Positions 26,389 to 35,010 are shown, counted from the stretch's first letter. The stretch: 64,000 bases of DNA from an uncultured bacterium (GCA_949293245.1 CASFCS010000022.1:35845-99844), one strand, 5' to 3'. Made by a program: numbers and translations. Notes: generated by a model from the letters alone, not told the origin.

Positions 26389-26419
26389 AAGGCGGCGGAC
26401 CACCCTGGTCCGCCGCCTT
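26389..26419 (+). terminator. Hairpin after ftsK
   Basis: AAGGCGGCGGACCA (26389-26402) pairs with TGGTCCGCCGCCTT (26406-26419), 14 bp, loop CCC. The right arm ends in the TT of the next promoter's -35 box; no U-run follows. Confidence 0.75.
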
Positions 26420-26447
26420 GACATAGGGGGCATTCCGGCGGTACAAT
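26418..26447 (+). promoter_or_regulatory. Promoter of the ABC exporter operon
   Basis: TTGACA (26418-26423), 18 bases, TACAAT (26442-26447). It gives a leader of about 150 bases before the first ABC gene. Confidence 0.75.
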
Positions 26448-26523
26448 TTCAATACAGACGCGGCCCCGGCGGGCCGCGGAGCGGGGACGGGCGCTTTGGT
26501 TTTTGCCTGTCCGCTTTGTTGCG

Positions 26524-26575
26524 CCCTTGAGAGCCGCGGCTCTCAAGGGTCTTGGTTTTCTCCCCGGGCGGGGAG
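26524..26575 (+). promoter_or_regulatory. Structured leader of the ABC exporter (possible attenuator)
   Basis: CCCTTGAGAGCCG directly followed by its complement (26524-26549) is a perfect 26-base palindrome, trailed by TCTTGGTTTTC. A second hairpin CTCCCC-GGGC-GGGGAG (26560-26575) lies 15 bases before the ribosome binding site. The first could stop transcription before the exporter. In Bacillus, the related bmrCD operon is controlled by leader attenuation. Confidence 0.45.
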
Positions 26576-26601
26576 AGGTCACGCCAATAGAAAGGAGAGG
26601 G

Positions 26602-28341
26602 ATGGATATGGAGCTGTTCCGGCGGCTGGGAAGCTATCTCCACAAGTACCGCCGTTATGGGATCCTGGCGGTGGCGTGCATTGCCCTGGAGACCGTGTTC
26701 GAGCTGGTGATCCCCTTAATCATGGCCAATATTATCGACATCGGCGTGGTCACGGGGGACAGGGCGTACATTTTCCAGCAGGGGGTGCTGATGTGCCTGT
26801 GTGCCCTAGTGTCCCTGGCCCTGGGGGTGGGCAGCGCCCACTTCACCGCCCTGTGCGGCCACGGCCTGGGGGCGGAGCTGCGCAAGGCGGAGTATCAGAA
26901 AGTCCAGAGCTTTTCTTTTGCCAACCGGGACCGCTTTCACACCGAGTCCCTGGTGACACGCCTCACCACCGATGTGACCACCATCCAAAACGCCTTGCTG
27001 GGGGGCATGCGCCCGGGCATCCGGGCCCCCATCATGATGACCACGTCCATCGTGCTCTCCTTCGCCATCAACGCCAGGCTGGCCCTGGTCTTTCTGGTGG
27101 CGGCCCCTGTTCTGGGGGTGCTCCTCTTTCAGATCATCTCCCGGGTGCGCCCTCTCTACAGCAAGATGCAGAGCGCGGTGGACCAGGTCAACCGCATCGT
27201 CCAGGAGAACCTCACCGCCGTCCGGGTGGTGAAGGCCTACGTCCGGGGGGAGTATGAGGTGGAGAAGTTCTCCGAGGTCAACCAGAATTTGCAGCAGGTT
27301 TCCCAGCGCTCCTTCCGCATCGCGGTGCTCAATATGCCCGCCATGCAGCTGGTGATGTACGCTACCATCCTGGCCATTTTGTGGCTGGGGGGCGGGATGA
27401 TCGCCGGGGGGGACCTCCAGGTGGGCAAGCTCACGGGCTTTCTGAGCTATGTGCTCCAGGTACTTAACAGCCTGATGATGATGTCCAACGTGTTCCTCCT
27501 GCTCACCCGGGCCATGGCATCGGGTTGGCGCATCCTGGAGGTGATGGACGAGCCCCCGGACATCGGCGAGGAGCGTGCCCAGGACGTGGAGGTGGAGCGG
27601 GGGGCCATCCGGTTCGACCACGTCTCCTTCAAATACCGCCGGGAGGCCAGGGAGTATGTGCTGCGGGACATCTGCCTGGACATTGCCCCGGGGCAGACCG
27701 TGGGCATCATCGGCGGCACGGGCAGCGCCAAGAGTACCCTGGTGCAGCTCATCCCACGGCTCTATGAGGTTACAGAGGGACAGGTGCTGGTGGATGGCCG
27801 GCCGGTGTGGGAGTACCCCCTGGCCCACCTGCGGGACGCCATCGCCATGGTGCTGCAAAAGAATACCCTCTTTTCCGGCACCATCGGGGAGAACCTGCGC
27901 TGGGGCAAGGCGGACGCCACGGAGGAGGAGCTGGACCAGGCCTGCGCCATTGCCTGCGCCGACGAGTTCGTCTCCCGGCTGGAAAAGGGGTACGACACCC
28001 AGCTGGGCCAGGGAGGGGTCAACGTATCCGGCGGGCAGAAGCAGCGGCTGTGCCTGGCCCGGGCCATCCTGAAAAGCCCCAAGGTCCTGATCCTGGACGA
28101 CTCCACCTCGGCGGTGGACATGGTCACCGAGGCCAGGATCCGGGAGGGGCTGGAGAAGGCCCTGCCTCAGACCACCAAGATCATCATCGCCCAGCGCATC
28201 ACCTCGGTGCTCCACGCCGACCAGATCGTCATTTTGCAGGACGGCCGGGTGGACGACGTGGGCACCCACTGGGAGCTGCTGGAGCGCAGCCGGATCTACC
28301 AGGAGATCTACCATTCTCAGCAGGAAGGAGCGGGATTGTAA
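26602..28341 (+). CDS. ABC exporter half-transporter with degenerate ATPase site
   Basis: 579 residues: six-helix ABC transmembrane domain, then a nucleotide-binding domain. Walker A reads GGTGSAKS (residues 371-378, Ala where Gly is usual), the signature is VSGGQKQR, and Walker B ends ILDDSTSAVD, with Asp500 where the catalytic Glu is expected. This is the pattern of the non-canonical half in heterodimeric multidrug exporters such as BmrC/BmrD. The partner gene starts in a TAATG overlap. A second ATG at 26608 is better spaced from AAAGGAG and may be the true start. Confidence 0.92.
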   Translation: MDMELFRRLGSYLHKYRRYGILAVACIALETVFELVIPLIMANIIDIGVVTGDRAYIFQQGVLMCLCALVSLALGVGSAHFTALCGHGLGAELRKAEYQKVQSFSFANRDRFHTESLVTRLTTDVTTIQNALLGGMRPGIRAPIMMTTSIVLSFAINARLALVFLVAAPVLGVLLFQIISRVRPLYSKMQSAVDQVNRIVQENLTAVRVVKAYVRGEYEVEKFSEVNQNLQQVSQRSFRIAVLNMPAMQLVMYATILAILWLGGGMIAGGDLQVGKLTGFLSYVLQVLNSLMMMSNVFLLLTRAMASGWRILEVMDEPPDIGEERAQDVEVERGAIRFDHVSFKYRREAREYVLRDICLDIAPGQTVGIIGGTGSAKSTLVQLIPRLYEVTEGQVLVDGRPVWEYPLAHLRDAIAMVLQKNTLFSGTIGENLRWGKADATEEELDQACAIACADEFVSRLEKGYDTQLGQGGVNVSGGQKQRLCLARAILKSPKVLILDDSTSAVDMVTEARIREGLEKALPQTTKIIIAQRITSVLHADQIVILQDGRVDDVGTHWELLERSRIYQEIYHSQQEGAGL

Positions 28342-30197
28342 TGGCCAGACCCATGAGCTACAAGCGGCCCAAAAATCTGAAAAAGACCCTCCTGCGCCTG
28401 GGGCACTACCTGGGCGGCCATAAGCTGGCCATGGCGGCGGTGGCGGTGCTGGTGGTGGTGAGCAGCGGGGCCAACATCATGGGCACCTACCTGCTCAAAC
28501 CGGTGATCAACCGCTTTATTGTCCCCGGGGACCTGGAGGGGCTGCTGCGGGCGGTGGTGATGATGGGGATCATGTACGGCCTGGGGGCCCTGGCCACCCT
28601 GGGGTACAACCAGATCATGGTGCGCACCGCCCAGCAGGTGGTGGCCCAGATCCGCCGGGACCTCTTCACCCACACCCAGACCTTGCCCCTGCAATACTTT
28701 GACGCCCGCACCCACGGAGAACTGATGAGTCACTTCACCAACGACGTGGACGCGGTCACCGAGGCACTGAACAACAGCTTTGCCATGCTCATCCAGAGCT
28801 TTGTCATGGTGACGGGCACCATCGTCATGCTGGTGGTGCTGGACTGGCGGCTGTCCATCATTGTCATCGCCTTTCTTCTGGTGATGCTGGCTGTGATCCT
28901 CTACAGCGGCCGGCGCAGCAAGGCGTACTACACCAGCCAGCAGGCCAACCTGGCGGACCTCAACGGCTTTGTGGAGGAGATGGTGGCGGGGCAGAAGGTG
29001 GAGAAGGTCTTTCACCACGAGGAGGCCGACTTTCAGGAGTTCTGCCGGCGCAACGAGGCCCTGCGCCAGTCGGGCACCCGGGCCTTCCGCTACTCGGGGA
29101 TGATGATCCCTACGGTGGTGAGCTTGAGCTATTTCAACTACGCCCTCTCCGCCTGCATCGGCGGGATGTTCGTGCTGGGGGGCCTGACGGACCTGGGCAG
29201 TCTCTCCTCCTATCTGGTGTATGTCCGCCAGAGCGCCATGCCCATGAACCAGTTCACCCAGCAGTCCAATTTCCTCATGAACGCCCTGTCGGGGGCGGAG
29301 CGGATCTTCGATATGATGGATGTCCAGAGCGAGGTGGACCAGGGGGACGTGACCCTGGTCCAGGTGCGCCGGGGGGCGGACGGCGCTCTGGAGCCCTGCC
29401 AGGGATACACCGGTGAGTTTGCCTGGCGCTGCCCCACCGGGGAGGGGGCGGAGCTGGTGCCCCTGCGGGGGGACGTGCGCTTTCACGATGTGACCTTCTC
29501 CTATGTGCCGGGGCGCCCGGTGCTGCGAGGGGTGAGCCTGTACGCCAAGCCCGGGCAGAAAATCGCCTTCGTGGGCTCCACCGGGGCGGGCAAGACCACC
29601 ATCATCAACCTCATCACCCGGTTTTACGAGGTGGAGGAGGGGAGCATTACCTATGACGGCATCGACCTGCGGCGCATCCGCAAGGCTGACCTGCGCCGTT
29701 CCCTGTCGGTGGTGGTGCAGGACACCCACCTCTTCACCGGCACCGTGGCGGACAATATCCGCTATGGCCGGCTGGATGCCACCGATGAGGAGGTGCGCCA
29801 GGCCGCCGTACTGGCCAACGCCGACTCCTTCATCCGCCGCCTGCCCCACGGGTACGACACGGTGCTCACCGGGGACGGGGACAACCTGTCCCAGGGCCAG
29901 CGGCAGCTCATCGCCATCGCCCGGGCGGCGGTGGCCCGGCCGCCGGTGTTCATCCTGGACGAGGCCACCAGCTCCATCGACACCCGCACGGAGAAGCTCA
30001 TCGAGCGGGGGCTGGACACCCTGATGGAGGGGCGCACCGTCTTTGTCATCGCCCACCGGCTGTCCACCGTGCGCAACGCCAACGCCATCATGGTGGTGGA
30101 ACAGGGAGAGATCATGGAGCGGGGGGACCACCAGGAGCTGCTGGACCAGCGGGGGCGGTACTTCCAGCTCTACACCGGCCAGGCCCAGCTGTCCTGA
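28341..30197 (+). CDS. ABC exporter half-transporter with canonical ATPase site
   Basis: 618 residues. Six transmembrane helices, then a nucleotide-binding domain with Walker A GSTGAGKT (412-419), signature LSQGQRQL, and Walker B ILDEATSSID with catalytic Glu541. It carries an insertion of about 45 residues before the NBD (near VRRGADGALEPCQGYTGEF), common in the BmrD-like partner. The start overlaps the previous stop by one base, and AAGGAG lies upstream. Together the two proteins should form a heterodimeric lipid or drug exporter; the substrate is unknown. Confidence 0.94.
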   Translation: MARPMSYKRPKNLKKTLLRLGHYLGGHKLAMAAVAVLVVVSSGANIMGTYLLKPVINRFIVPGDLEGLLRAVVMMGIMYGLGALATLGYNQIMVRTAQQVVAQIRRDLFTHTQTLPLQYFDARTHGELMSHFTNDVDAVTEALNNSFAMLIQSFVMVTGTIVMLVVLDWRLSIIVIAFLLVMLAVILYSGRRSKAYYTSQQANLADLNGFVEEMVAGQKVEKVFHHEEADFQEFCRRNEALRQSGTRAFRYSGMMIPTVVSLSYFNYALSACIGGMFVLGGLTDLGSLSSYLVYVRQSAMPMNQFTQQSNFLMNALSGAERIFDMMDVQSEVDQGDVTLVQVRRGADGALEPCQGYTGEFAWRCPTGEGAELVPLRGDVRFHDVTFSYVPGRPVLRGVSLYAKPGQKIAFVGSTGAGKTTIINLITRFYEVEEGSITYDGIDLRRIRKADLRRSLSVVVQDTHLFTGTVADNIRYGRLDATDEEVRQAAVLANADSFIRRLPHGYDTVLTGDGDNLSQGQRQLIAIARAAVARPPVFILDEATSSIDTRTEKLIERGLDTLMEGRTVFVIAHRLSTVRNANAIMVVEQGEIMERGDHQELLDQRGRYFQLYTGQAQLS

Positions 30198-30211
30198 GGG
30201 AGAAAAAACAG

Positions 30212-30242
30212 TTGACGGCAGCTCTCCCCTCTGTGGTAGCAT
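30212..30242 (+). promoter_or_regulatory. Possible promoter of the DUF3842 gene
   Basis: TTGACG (30212-30217), a long 19-base spacer, TAGCAT (30237-30242), 33 bases before the start. The spacing makes it weak. Confidence 0.4.
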
Positions 30243-30274
30243 AGAAGAAAAAATAAGCAAAAGGGGAGAGGGAA

Positions 30275-30682
30275 ATGCATATCCTGGTCATTGACGGGCA
30301 GGGGGGCGGCCTGGGCCGCCAGCTGGTGGCTGCCCTGCGGGAGAACTGCCCCCAGGCGGAGATCACTGCCGTGGGCACCAACAGCGCGGCCACCGCGGCC
30401 ATGCGCAAGGCAGGGGCCCACCGGTGCGCCACGGGGGAGAACGCCGTGGCGGTGGCCTGCCGGAGGGCGGACGTCATCACCGGCCCGGTGGGTATTGTCA
30501 TTGCCGACGCCATGGTGGGGGAGATCACGCCGGCCATGGCCCTGGCGGTGGGACAGAGCGAGGCTGTCCGGGTGCTCATTCCGGTGAACCTGTGCGAGAG
30601 CGTGGTGGTGGGAGTGCCGGAGCAGCCCATGAGCCGCCTGGTGCAGGCCGCCGCGGAGCGCATTGCCGCCATGCAGGGGTGA
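30275..30682 (+). CDS. DUF3842 family protein
   Basis: 135 residues. It begins MHILVIDGQGGGLGRQL, a Rossmann-like glycine-rich loop at residues 4-14, then AVGTNSAATAAMRKAGA, ATGEN, and GPVGIVIADAMVGEITPAMA, which define DUF3842, a small family of Clostridia. Function is unknown; the fold suggests a nucleotide or dinucleotide. GGGGAGAGG precedes the ATG. The next gene has its own promoter. Confidence 0.85.
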   Translation: MHILVIDGQGGGLGRQLVAALRENCPQAEITAVGTNSAATAAMRKAGAHRCATGENAVAVACRRADVITGPVGIVIADAMVGEITPAMALAVGQSEAVRVLIPVNLCESVVVGVPEQPMSRLVQAAAERIAAMQG

Positions 30683-30709
30683 GTTTGGGCAAAGTGCTGC
30701 ATTCTGCCC

Positions 30710-30738
30710 TTGCAATTTGGGAAGAAATTGGGTATGAT
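30710..30738 (+). promoter_or_regulatory. Promoter of the HPr-like gene
   Basis: TTGCAA (30710-30715), 17 bases, TATGAT (30733-30738). Confidence 0.75.
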
Positions 30739-30826
30739 AGTACCTGCTGAATCTATTCCAACAGCGGAGGCCCGCCGCCCCTATGCCATACCCCGGGCCT
30801 TCCGCGGCAGAAAGGAGGCGGGCGCA

Positions 30827-31054
30827 ATGGTAGAGATGACGATTTTGCTGGACACCATCGAGTGTGTCAAAGCCTTTGTCAGCAAGGTCAGCCACTACCC
30901 CGATGAGATGGACATCTGTTCGGGCCGCTATGTGATCGACGCCAAGTCCATTATGGGTGTGCTGAGTCTGGATTTGTCCAGGGAGCTCACACTGCGGATA
31001 TACGGGGACAAGGCCCAGGAAATGGCGGAGACACTGCGGGAGTATCAGGTTTGA
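30827..31054 (+). CDS. HPr-fold protein lacking the active histidine (Crh-like)
   Basis: 75 residues. The second half, GRYVIDAKSIMGVLSLDLS, is the HPr region around Ser46 (here Ser41 in KSIMGV). The first half has no GxHARP motif, so the phosphorylatable His15 of HPr is missing. That is the situation of Bacillus Crh, which is phosphorylated only on Ser46 by HprK and acts with CcpA. AAAGGAGG fixes the ATG at 30827. Regulatory use rather than sugar transport is an inference; hprK at 14562 is in the same window. Confidence 0.85.
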   Translation: MVEMTILLDTIECVKAFVSKVSHYPDEMDICSGRYVIDAKSIMGVLSLDLSRELTLRIYGDKAQEMAETLREYQV

Positions 31055-31097
31055 AAAACGCGCTGTGCATCGCCGATGCGCAGCGTGTTTTGCTTTT
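31055..31097 (+). terminator. Intrinsic terminator after the HPr-like gene
   Basis: A 17-bp stem with two G-U pairs (31055-31071 with 31075-31091), loop GCC, then GCTTTT. It begins directly after the stop codon. Confidence 0.85.
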
Positions 31098-31156
31098 CCC
31101 GGCGGAAATGAGAGAGCGTGTCCGGCAGGGCCGGACATGGGAAAGGATGAGTGTGT

Positions 31157-32635
31157 GTGAGAGACGGAGGAATTTTGCTCCATATAACCTCGCTGCCCTC
31201 CCCCTACGGGGTGGGCACCCTGGGGCGGGAGGCCCGGGAGTTTGTGGATTTTCTGGCCCGGAGCGGCCAGCACTACTGGCAGATCCTGCCTGTTGGCCCT
31301 ACGGGCTTTGGGGATTCCCCTTATCAGAGCTTCTCCACCTTTGCGGGCAACCCCTACCTCATTGACCTGGATGACCTGCGGGAGGAGGGACTGCTGGAGA
31401 AGGAGGAGTACGCCCACATCGACTGGGGGGAGGACCCCCTCCAGGTGGATTTCGGTGCCCTGTATGAGGGGCGCTTCGGCGTGCTGCGCAAGGCTTGCCG
31501 GCGGCTGCTGGCTTCCCCGCCCAAGGAGTTCAAAACCTTCTGCCGGACCCACCAGGCCTGGCTGGAGGATTACGCCCTCTTTATGGCCCTGAAGGGGGCC
31601 CACAACGGCTCCTGCTGGCAGGACTGGGAGGACCCCCTGCGCACCCGGCAGCCCCAGGCCCTGGAGGAGGCCCGCCGGGAGCTGGCGGAGGAGGTGGACT
31701 TCTGGAAGGGTGTGCAGTTCCTTTTCTTCCACCAGTGGGAGGCTCTCCACCAGGCGGCGGCCCAGAAGGGGGTGTCCATCCTGGGGGACCTGCCCATCTA
31801 TGTGGCCTACGACGGCGCGGACGTGTGGGCGGAGCGGGAGCAGTTCCAGCTGGACGAGGAGGGCTGGCCCATCGAGGTGGCGGGCTGTCCCCCCGACGCC
31901 TTCACCGCCGACGGCCAGCTGTGGGGCAACCCCCTCTTTGACTGGGCCAAGATGAAGCGGGACGGGTACGACTGGTGGCTGCGGCGTATCGCCCACCAGT
32001 TCACCCTGTTTGACGCTCTGCGCATCGACCATTTCCGGGGCTTTGAGGCCTACTATGCCATCCCCTATGGGGAGGAGACCGCCCGCAACGGCCGCTGGCG
32101 TCCCGGCCCGGGGATCGACCTGTTCAAGGCCATCAAGAAGGCGCTGGGGCCCCGGCGCATCATCGCCGAGGACCTGGGCTTCCTCACGGAGGGGGTCTAC
32201 AAGCTCCTGGCCGCCACGGGGTACCCCGGCATGCGGGTGATGCAGTTTGGCTTTGAGGGGCGGGACGACAGCAGCTATCTCCCCCACAACTTCGTGCCCA
32301 ACTGCGTGGTGTACACCGGCACTCACGACAACGACACCATCCGGGGCTGGATGGACCACACCTCCCCGGACAACGTGGCCTACGCCGTGGACTACCTGCG
32401 CCTGACCAAGGAGGAGGGGTACGTCTGGGGCATGATGCGGGGGGCCTGGTCCAGTGTGGCGGAGCTGGCCATCGTCACCATGCAGGATCTGCTGGAGCTG
32501 GGCAGCGAGGCCCGGATGAACGCCCCCTCCACCTCGGGCTGCAACTGGAAGTGGCGGATGCCCGCCGGAAAGCTGACCCCCGAGCTGGCCGCCCGTCTGC
32601 GCCACGAGATGGGGCTCTACCGCCGGCTGGATTGA
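31157..32635 (+). CDS. malQ: 4-alpha-glucanotransferase (GH77)
   Basis: 492 residues. Transfers alpha-1,4-glucan segments between maltodextrins and releases glucose. GH77 motifs: LLHITSLPSPYGVGTLG near the N-terminus, the nucleophile Asp291 in LRIDHFRGFEAYYAIP, the acid/base region IAEDLGFLTEGVY, and GTHDNDTIRGW. No ATG fits; GTG at 31157 (or 31151) is used, with AAAGGA upstream. It has its own hairpin terminator. No partner glycogen or maltose genes lie nearby. Confidence 0.95.
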   Translation: MRDGGILLHITSLPSPYGVGTLGREAREFVDFLARSGQHYWQILPVGPTGFGDSPYQSFSTFAGNPYLIDLDDLREEGLLEKEEYAHIDWGEDPLQVDFGALYEGRFGVLRKACRRLLASPPKEFKTFCRTHQAWLEDYALFMALKGAHNGSCWQDWEDPLRTRQPQALEEARRELAEEVDFWKGVQFLFFHQWEALHQAAAQKGVSILGDLPIYVAYDGADVWAEREQFQLDEEGWPIEVAGCPPDAFTADGQLWGNPLFDWAKMKRDGYDWWLRRIAHQFTLFDALRIDHFRGFEAYYAIPYGEETARNGRWRPGPGIDLFKAIKKALGPRRIIAEDLGFLTEGVYKLLAATGYPGMRVMQFGFEGRDDSSYLPHNFVPNCVVYTGTHDNDTIRGWMDHTSPDNVAYAVDYLRLTKEEGYVWGMMRGAWSSVAELAIVTMQDLLELGSEARMNAPSTSGCNWKWRMPAGKLTPELAARLRHEMGLYRRLD

Positions 32636-32657
32636 TAATTTACAAATCACAAAGGAG

Positions 32658-32688
32658 AAGGCCCCCGGAGCGATGCTCCGGGGGCCTT
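32658..32688. terminator. Terminator between convergent malQ and rubrerythrin genes
   Basis: AAGGCCCCCGGAGC (32658-32671) pairs with 32675-32688 over 14 bp, loop GAT. Confidence 0.85.
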
Positions 32689-32710
32689 TGGCATAGGGCA
32701 GGGGAGAGGC

Positions 32711-33898
32711 TTAGTAGTTCTCGCAGTTGATCTCGAAGAAGCTCTGGGCGTAGGAGCAGGTGGGGCATACCTCCGGCGCGGCGGTGCCCACCACGATGTG
32801 GCCGCAGTTGCGGCACTCCCACACCTTCACCTCGCTCTTGGCAAAGACCTCGGCCATCTCCACGTTGTGCAGCAGGGCGCGGTAGCGCTCCTCGTGGTGC
32901 TTCTCGATGGCGGCCACCAGGCGGAACTTGGCGGCCAGCTCAGGGAAGCCCTCCGCCTCGGCGGTCTGGGCGAAGCCGGCGTACATGTCGGTCCACTCGT
33001 AGTTCTCCCCCTGGGCGGCGTGGAGGAGGTTCTCGGCGGTGTTCCCTATGCCGCCCAGCTCCCGGAACCACATCTTGGCGTGCTCCCGCTCGTTCTCGGC
33101 GGTCTTGAGGAAGAGGGCGGCAATCTGCTCATAGCCCTCCTGCTGGGCCACGGAGGAGAAGTAGGTGTACTTGTTCCGGGCCTCGGACTCCCCGGCGAAG
33201 GCGGCCTGGAGGTTCTTCTCGGTCTGGGTGCCGGCGTAGGGGTTGGCGGCCTTGGGCTCCTCCATCTTCTCGAAGGCGGAGGCGGGCTGTTTGCACACGG
33301 GGCAGGTGAAGTCGGCGGGGAGCTCCTCCCCCTCGTAGATATAGCCGCAAACCTTGCACTTCCATTTGCTCATGGTCTTTGTCTCTCCTTTGCTGTCTTT
33401 GATGTCGTTGTTGGGGATGAGCTCCAGCAGCCTTTGGGCCGCCGCCACGGGGAACTCCGGGGCGGGGGGCGCCTTGACCCAGCCCTCCAGCAGGGCGTGG
33501 GCATTGCCGCTCTGGGGCAGCATATAGCCTGCCTCCCGCAGCAGATCCTCATTCACCAGCCGCACGGACTTGGCTACGGCGGTCATCAGGCGGTAGAGCC
33601 CGTCGGGCTGCACTACCTCCGCCAGCTGCTTGGCGGCCTTCTCCTGGGTGGCCTTGCTTTTGGCCAGGGCGTTGGCCAGGGCCACCACGTCGTCCTCCTT
33701 CTTCTGCTGGGGCGGGTACTCCACGGGCGCCATGGAGATGGCGCCGCTGGGGCAGGCGCCGGCGCACACCCCGCAGCCCACGCATTTGCTCACGTCGATG
33801 ATGCTGTTCTCCGTATCCGTGGCCCCGGTGGGGCAGACATACAGGCACAGGCAGTCCTTGGTACACAGACGCAGATTTCTCACGGCGATGCGCTTCAT
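32711..33898 (-). CDS. Ferredoxin-reverse rubrerythrin fusion
   Basis: 395 residues in one uninterrupted frame. Residues 1-50 hold two 4Fe-4S motifs (C12, C16, C18, C22 and C39, C42, C45, C49) followed by a helical segment. From 178: rubredoxin ([12 protein letters not shown]...CPVC), ferritin-like diiron domain ([26 protein letters not shown]), and a C-terminal rubredoxin ([10 protein letters not shown]...CPTC). The parts are usually two neighbouring genes. An AAAGGAGAG just before the internal Met176 (start at 33373) looks like the relict or working ribosome binding site of the second. Role: NAD(P)H- or ferredoxin-driven peroxide reduction. Third gene of the PerR-like operon. Confidence 0.88.
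   Translation of the reverse strand: MKRIAVRNLRLCTKDCLCLYVCPTGATDTENSIIDVSKCVGCGVCAGACPSGAISMAPVEYPPQQKKEDDVVALANALAKSKATQEKAAKQLAEVVQPDGLYRLMTAVAKSVRLVNEDLLREAGYMLPQSGNAHALLEGWVKAPPAPEFPVAAAQRLLELIPNNDIKDSKGETKTMSKWKCKVCGYIYEGEELPADFTCPVCKQPASAFEKMEEPKAANPYAGTQTEKNLQAAFAGESEARNKYTYFSSVAQQEGYEQIAALFLKTAENEREHAKMWFRELGGIGNTAENLLHAAQGENYEWTDMYAGFAQTAEAEGFPELAAKFRLVAAIEKHHEERYRALLHNVEMAEVFAKSEVKVWECRNCGHIVVGTAAPEVCPTCSYAQSFFEINCENY
33381..33391 (-). promoter_or_regulatory. Internal ribosome binding site within the fusion gene
   Basis: Minus strand AAAGGAGAGAC lies 7 bases before the in-frame ATG at 33373, which begins MSKWKC, the usual start of stand-alone reverse rubrerythrins. It could yield a separate 220-residue rubrerythrin. 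Confidence 0.55.
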
Positions 33899-33900
33899 AT

Positions 33901-34542
33901 TCAGCCCCTCCCTTCCACTTTGTCAAATTTCCACGCGGGCACCTTGCACACCGGGCACAGCTCCGGCGGCGCGTCCCCCACATAGACAAAGCCGCACACG
34001 GAGCACACCCACACCTGAGTGTCCCGCAAAAAGGCCTCGCCCTCTTTCTGATAGCGCTGGAGCAGGGACTGGAGCATCCGGGTGACCTTCTCGCCCCACA
34101 CGCAGATGCGCTGGGTGCCCCGGTCACCCACCTCCCGGGCGGCGGCGGAGAGGGCGGGGTACCCCGCCTCCAGATCCCTGCGGATCAGCTCCAGCACACT
34201 GCCCAGGTCCGCCTCGTCCACCGGGGGAGCCCCGGCGGCAAAGAAGTCCGCCAGCTCCCGGAAGAGTACTGCCTCCTCCTCTTTGTACTGCTTCTCACAG
34301 CCCCGGGCCAAATTGGAGCACACCGCGGACAGCTCCCCGGCGGAGAGCTGGCGCATGTCCTCTGAGATGACCACAGGAGATGCGGGGCGGGGGGCGGGAG
34401 CCTCCTCCCGGACCGGGGAAAAGGCGTCCTTGCCCGCCCGGCACAGGGGACAGGTCCACCCCTCCGGCAGATCCCCGAAGGCGGTGCCCTCTCTGGCCTC
34501 GTCATAGATGTAGCCGCACACGCCGCAGATCCATTTGCTCAC
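33901..34542 (-). CDS. Double-rubredoxin protein with helical middle domain
   Basis: 213 residues. A full rubredoxin opens the protein ([13 protein letters not shown]...GWTCPLC, residues 4-45), a helical, possibly ferritin-related middle follows ([26 protein letters not shown]), and a short rubrerythrin-type rubredoxin ends it ([22 protein letters not shown]). It probably passes electrons to the rubrerythrin encoded 2 bases downstream. The start is GTG at 34542, with AAGGAGG before it, and overlaps the regulator stop (GTGA). The diiron ligand pattern of a rubrerythrin is not obvious in the middle domain. Confidence 0.85.
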   Translation of the reverse strand: MSKWICGVCGYIYDEAREGTAFGDLPEGWTCPLCRAGKDAFSPVREEAPAPRPASPVVISEDMRQLSAGELSAVCSNLARGCEKQYKEEEAVLFRELADFFAAGAPPVDEADLGSVLELIRRDLEAGYPALSAAAREVGDRGTQRICVWGEKVTRMLQSLLQRYQKEGEAFLRDTQVWVCSVCGFVYVGDAPPELCPVCKVPAWKFDKVEGRG

Positions 34543-34934
34543 GTTTTTGCCTCCTTCCTTGATGGTTCTCCATGTTTCCGTTTTTGACACTCCTCGCACA
34601 GGTACATCAGCTTCAGGTCGTAGGACAAAATGGGGATGTCCACCTGCCGCTGCAGCTGCTCGGTGAGATCGGACAGATGGATGTCCAGCAGCTTCCCGCA
34701 GCCCCGGCACACCAGGTGGTCGTGCCGGGCTAGGCGGTCGTACCGGTCCGGCTGGCCCTCCACAGACACTCTGCGGATAAGTCCGGCCTCACACAAGCGG
34801 TTGAGGTTGTTGTACACCGTGGCCAGCACCACGGTGGGGTAGGTCTGCCGCAGGACCTCAAAGACCTGCTCCGCCGTCAGATGGCAGCGGGAGGTCTCCA
34901 CAATCTCACGGATCTTTTTTCCATACTTCGTCAT
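34539..34934 (-). CDS. Fur/PerR-family repressor
   Basis: 131 residues. Winged helix with [18 protein letters not shown] as the recognition region, metal residues [27 protein letters not shown], and the structural zinc cysteines CRGC and CEEC. The His/Asp pattern and the oxygen-defence cargo favour PerR-type peroxide sensing. It leads an operon with the double-rubredoxin and the ferredoxin-rubrerythrin genes, and has a palindrome between its promoter and start, so it is likely self-regulated. Confidence 0.9.
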   Translation of the reverse strand: MTKYGKKIREIVETSRCHLTAEQVFEVLRQTYPTVVLATVYNNLNRLCEAGLIRRVSVEGQPDRYDRLARHDHLVCRGCGKLLDIHLSDLTEQLQRQVDIPILSYDLKLMYLCEECQKRKHGEPSRKEAKT

Positions 34935-34960
34935 AGCAGCCTCGTTTTCTTGCCCTGTAT

Positions 34961-34979
34961 TTTTAGAATAATTCTAAAA
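34961..34979 (-). promoter_or_regulatory. Fur/PerR operator
   Basis: TTTTAGAAT-A-ATTCTAAAA, a 9-1-9 inverted repeat, lies between the -10 box and the regulator start. It resembles the Per box/Fur box core and is well placed for autorepression. Confidence 0.7.
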
Positions 34980-34981
34980 GA

Positions 34982-35010
34982 ATTATAGGGCGGAGTGTCT
35001 AGAAAGTCAA
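34982..35010 (-). promoter_or_regulatory. Promoter of the PerR-like operon
   Basis: Minus strand TTGACT (35010-35005), 17-base spacer, TATAAT (34987-34982), near consensus. Confidence 0.88.
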
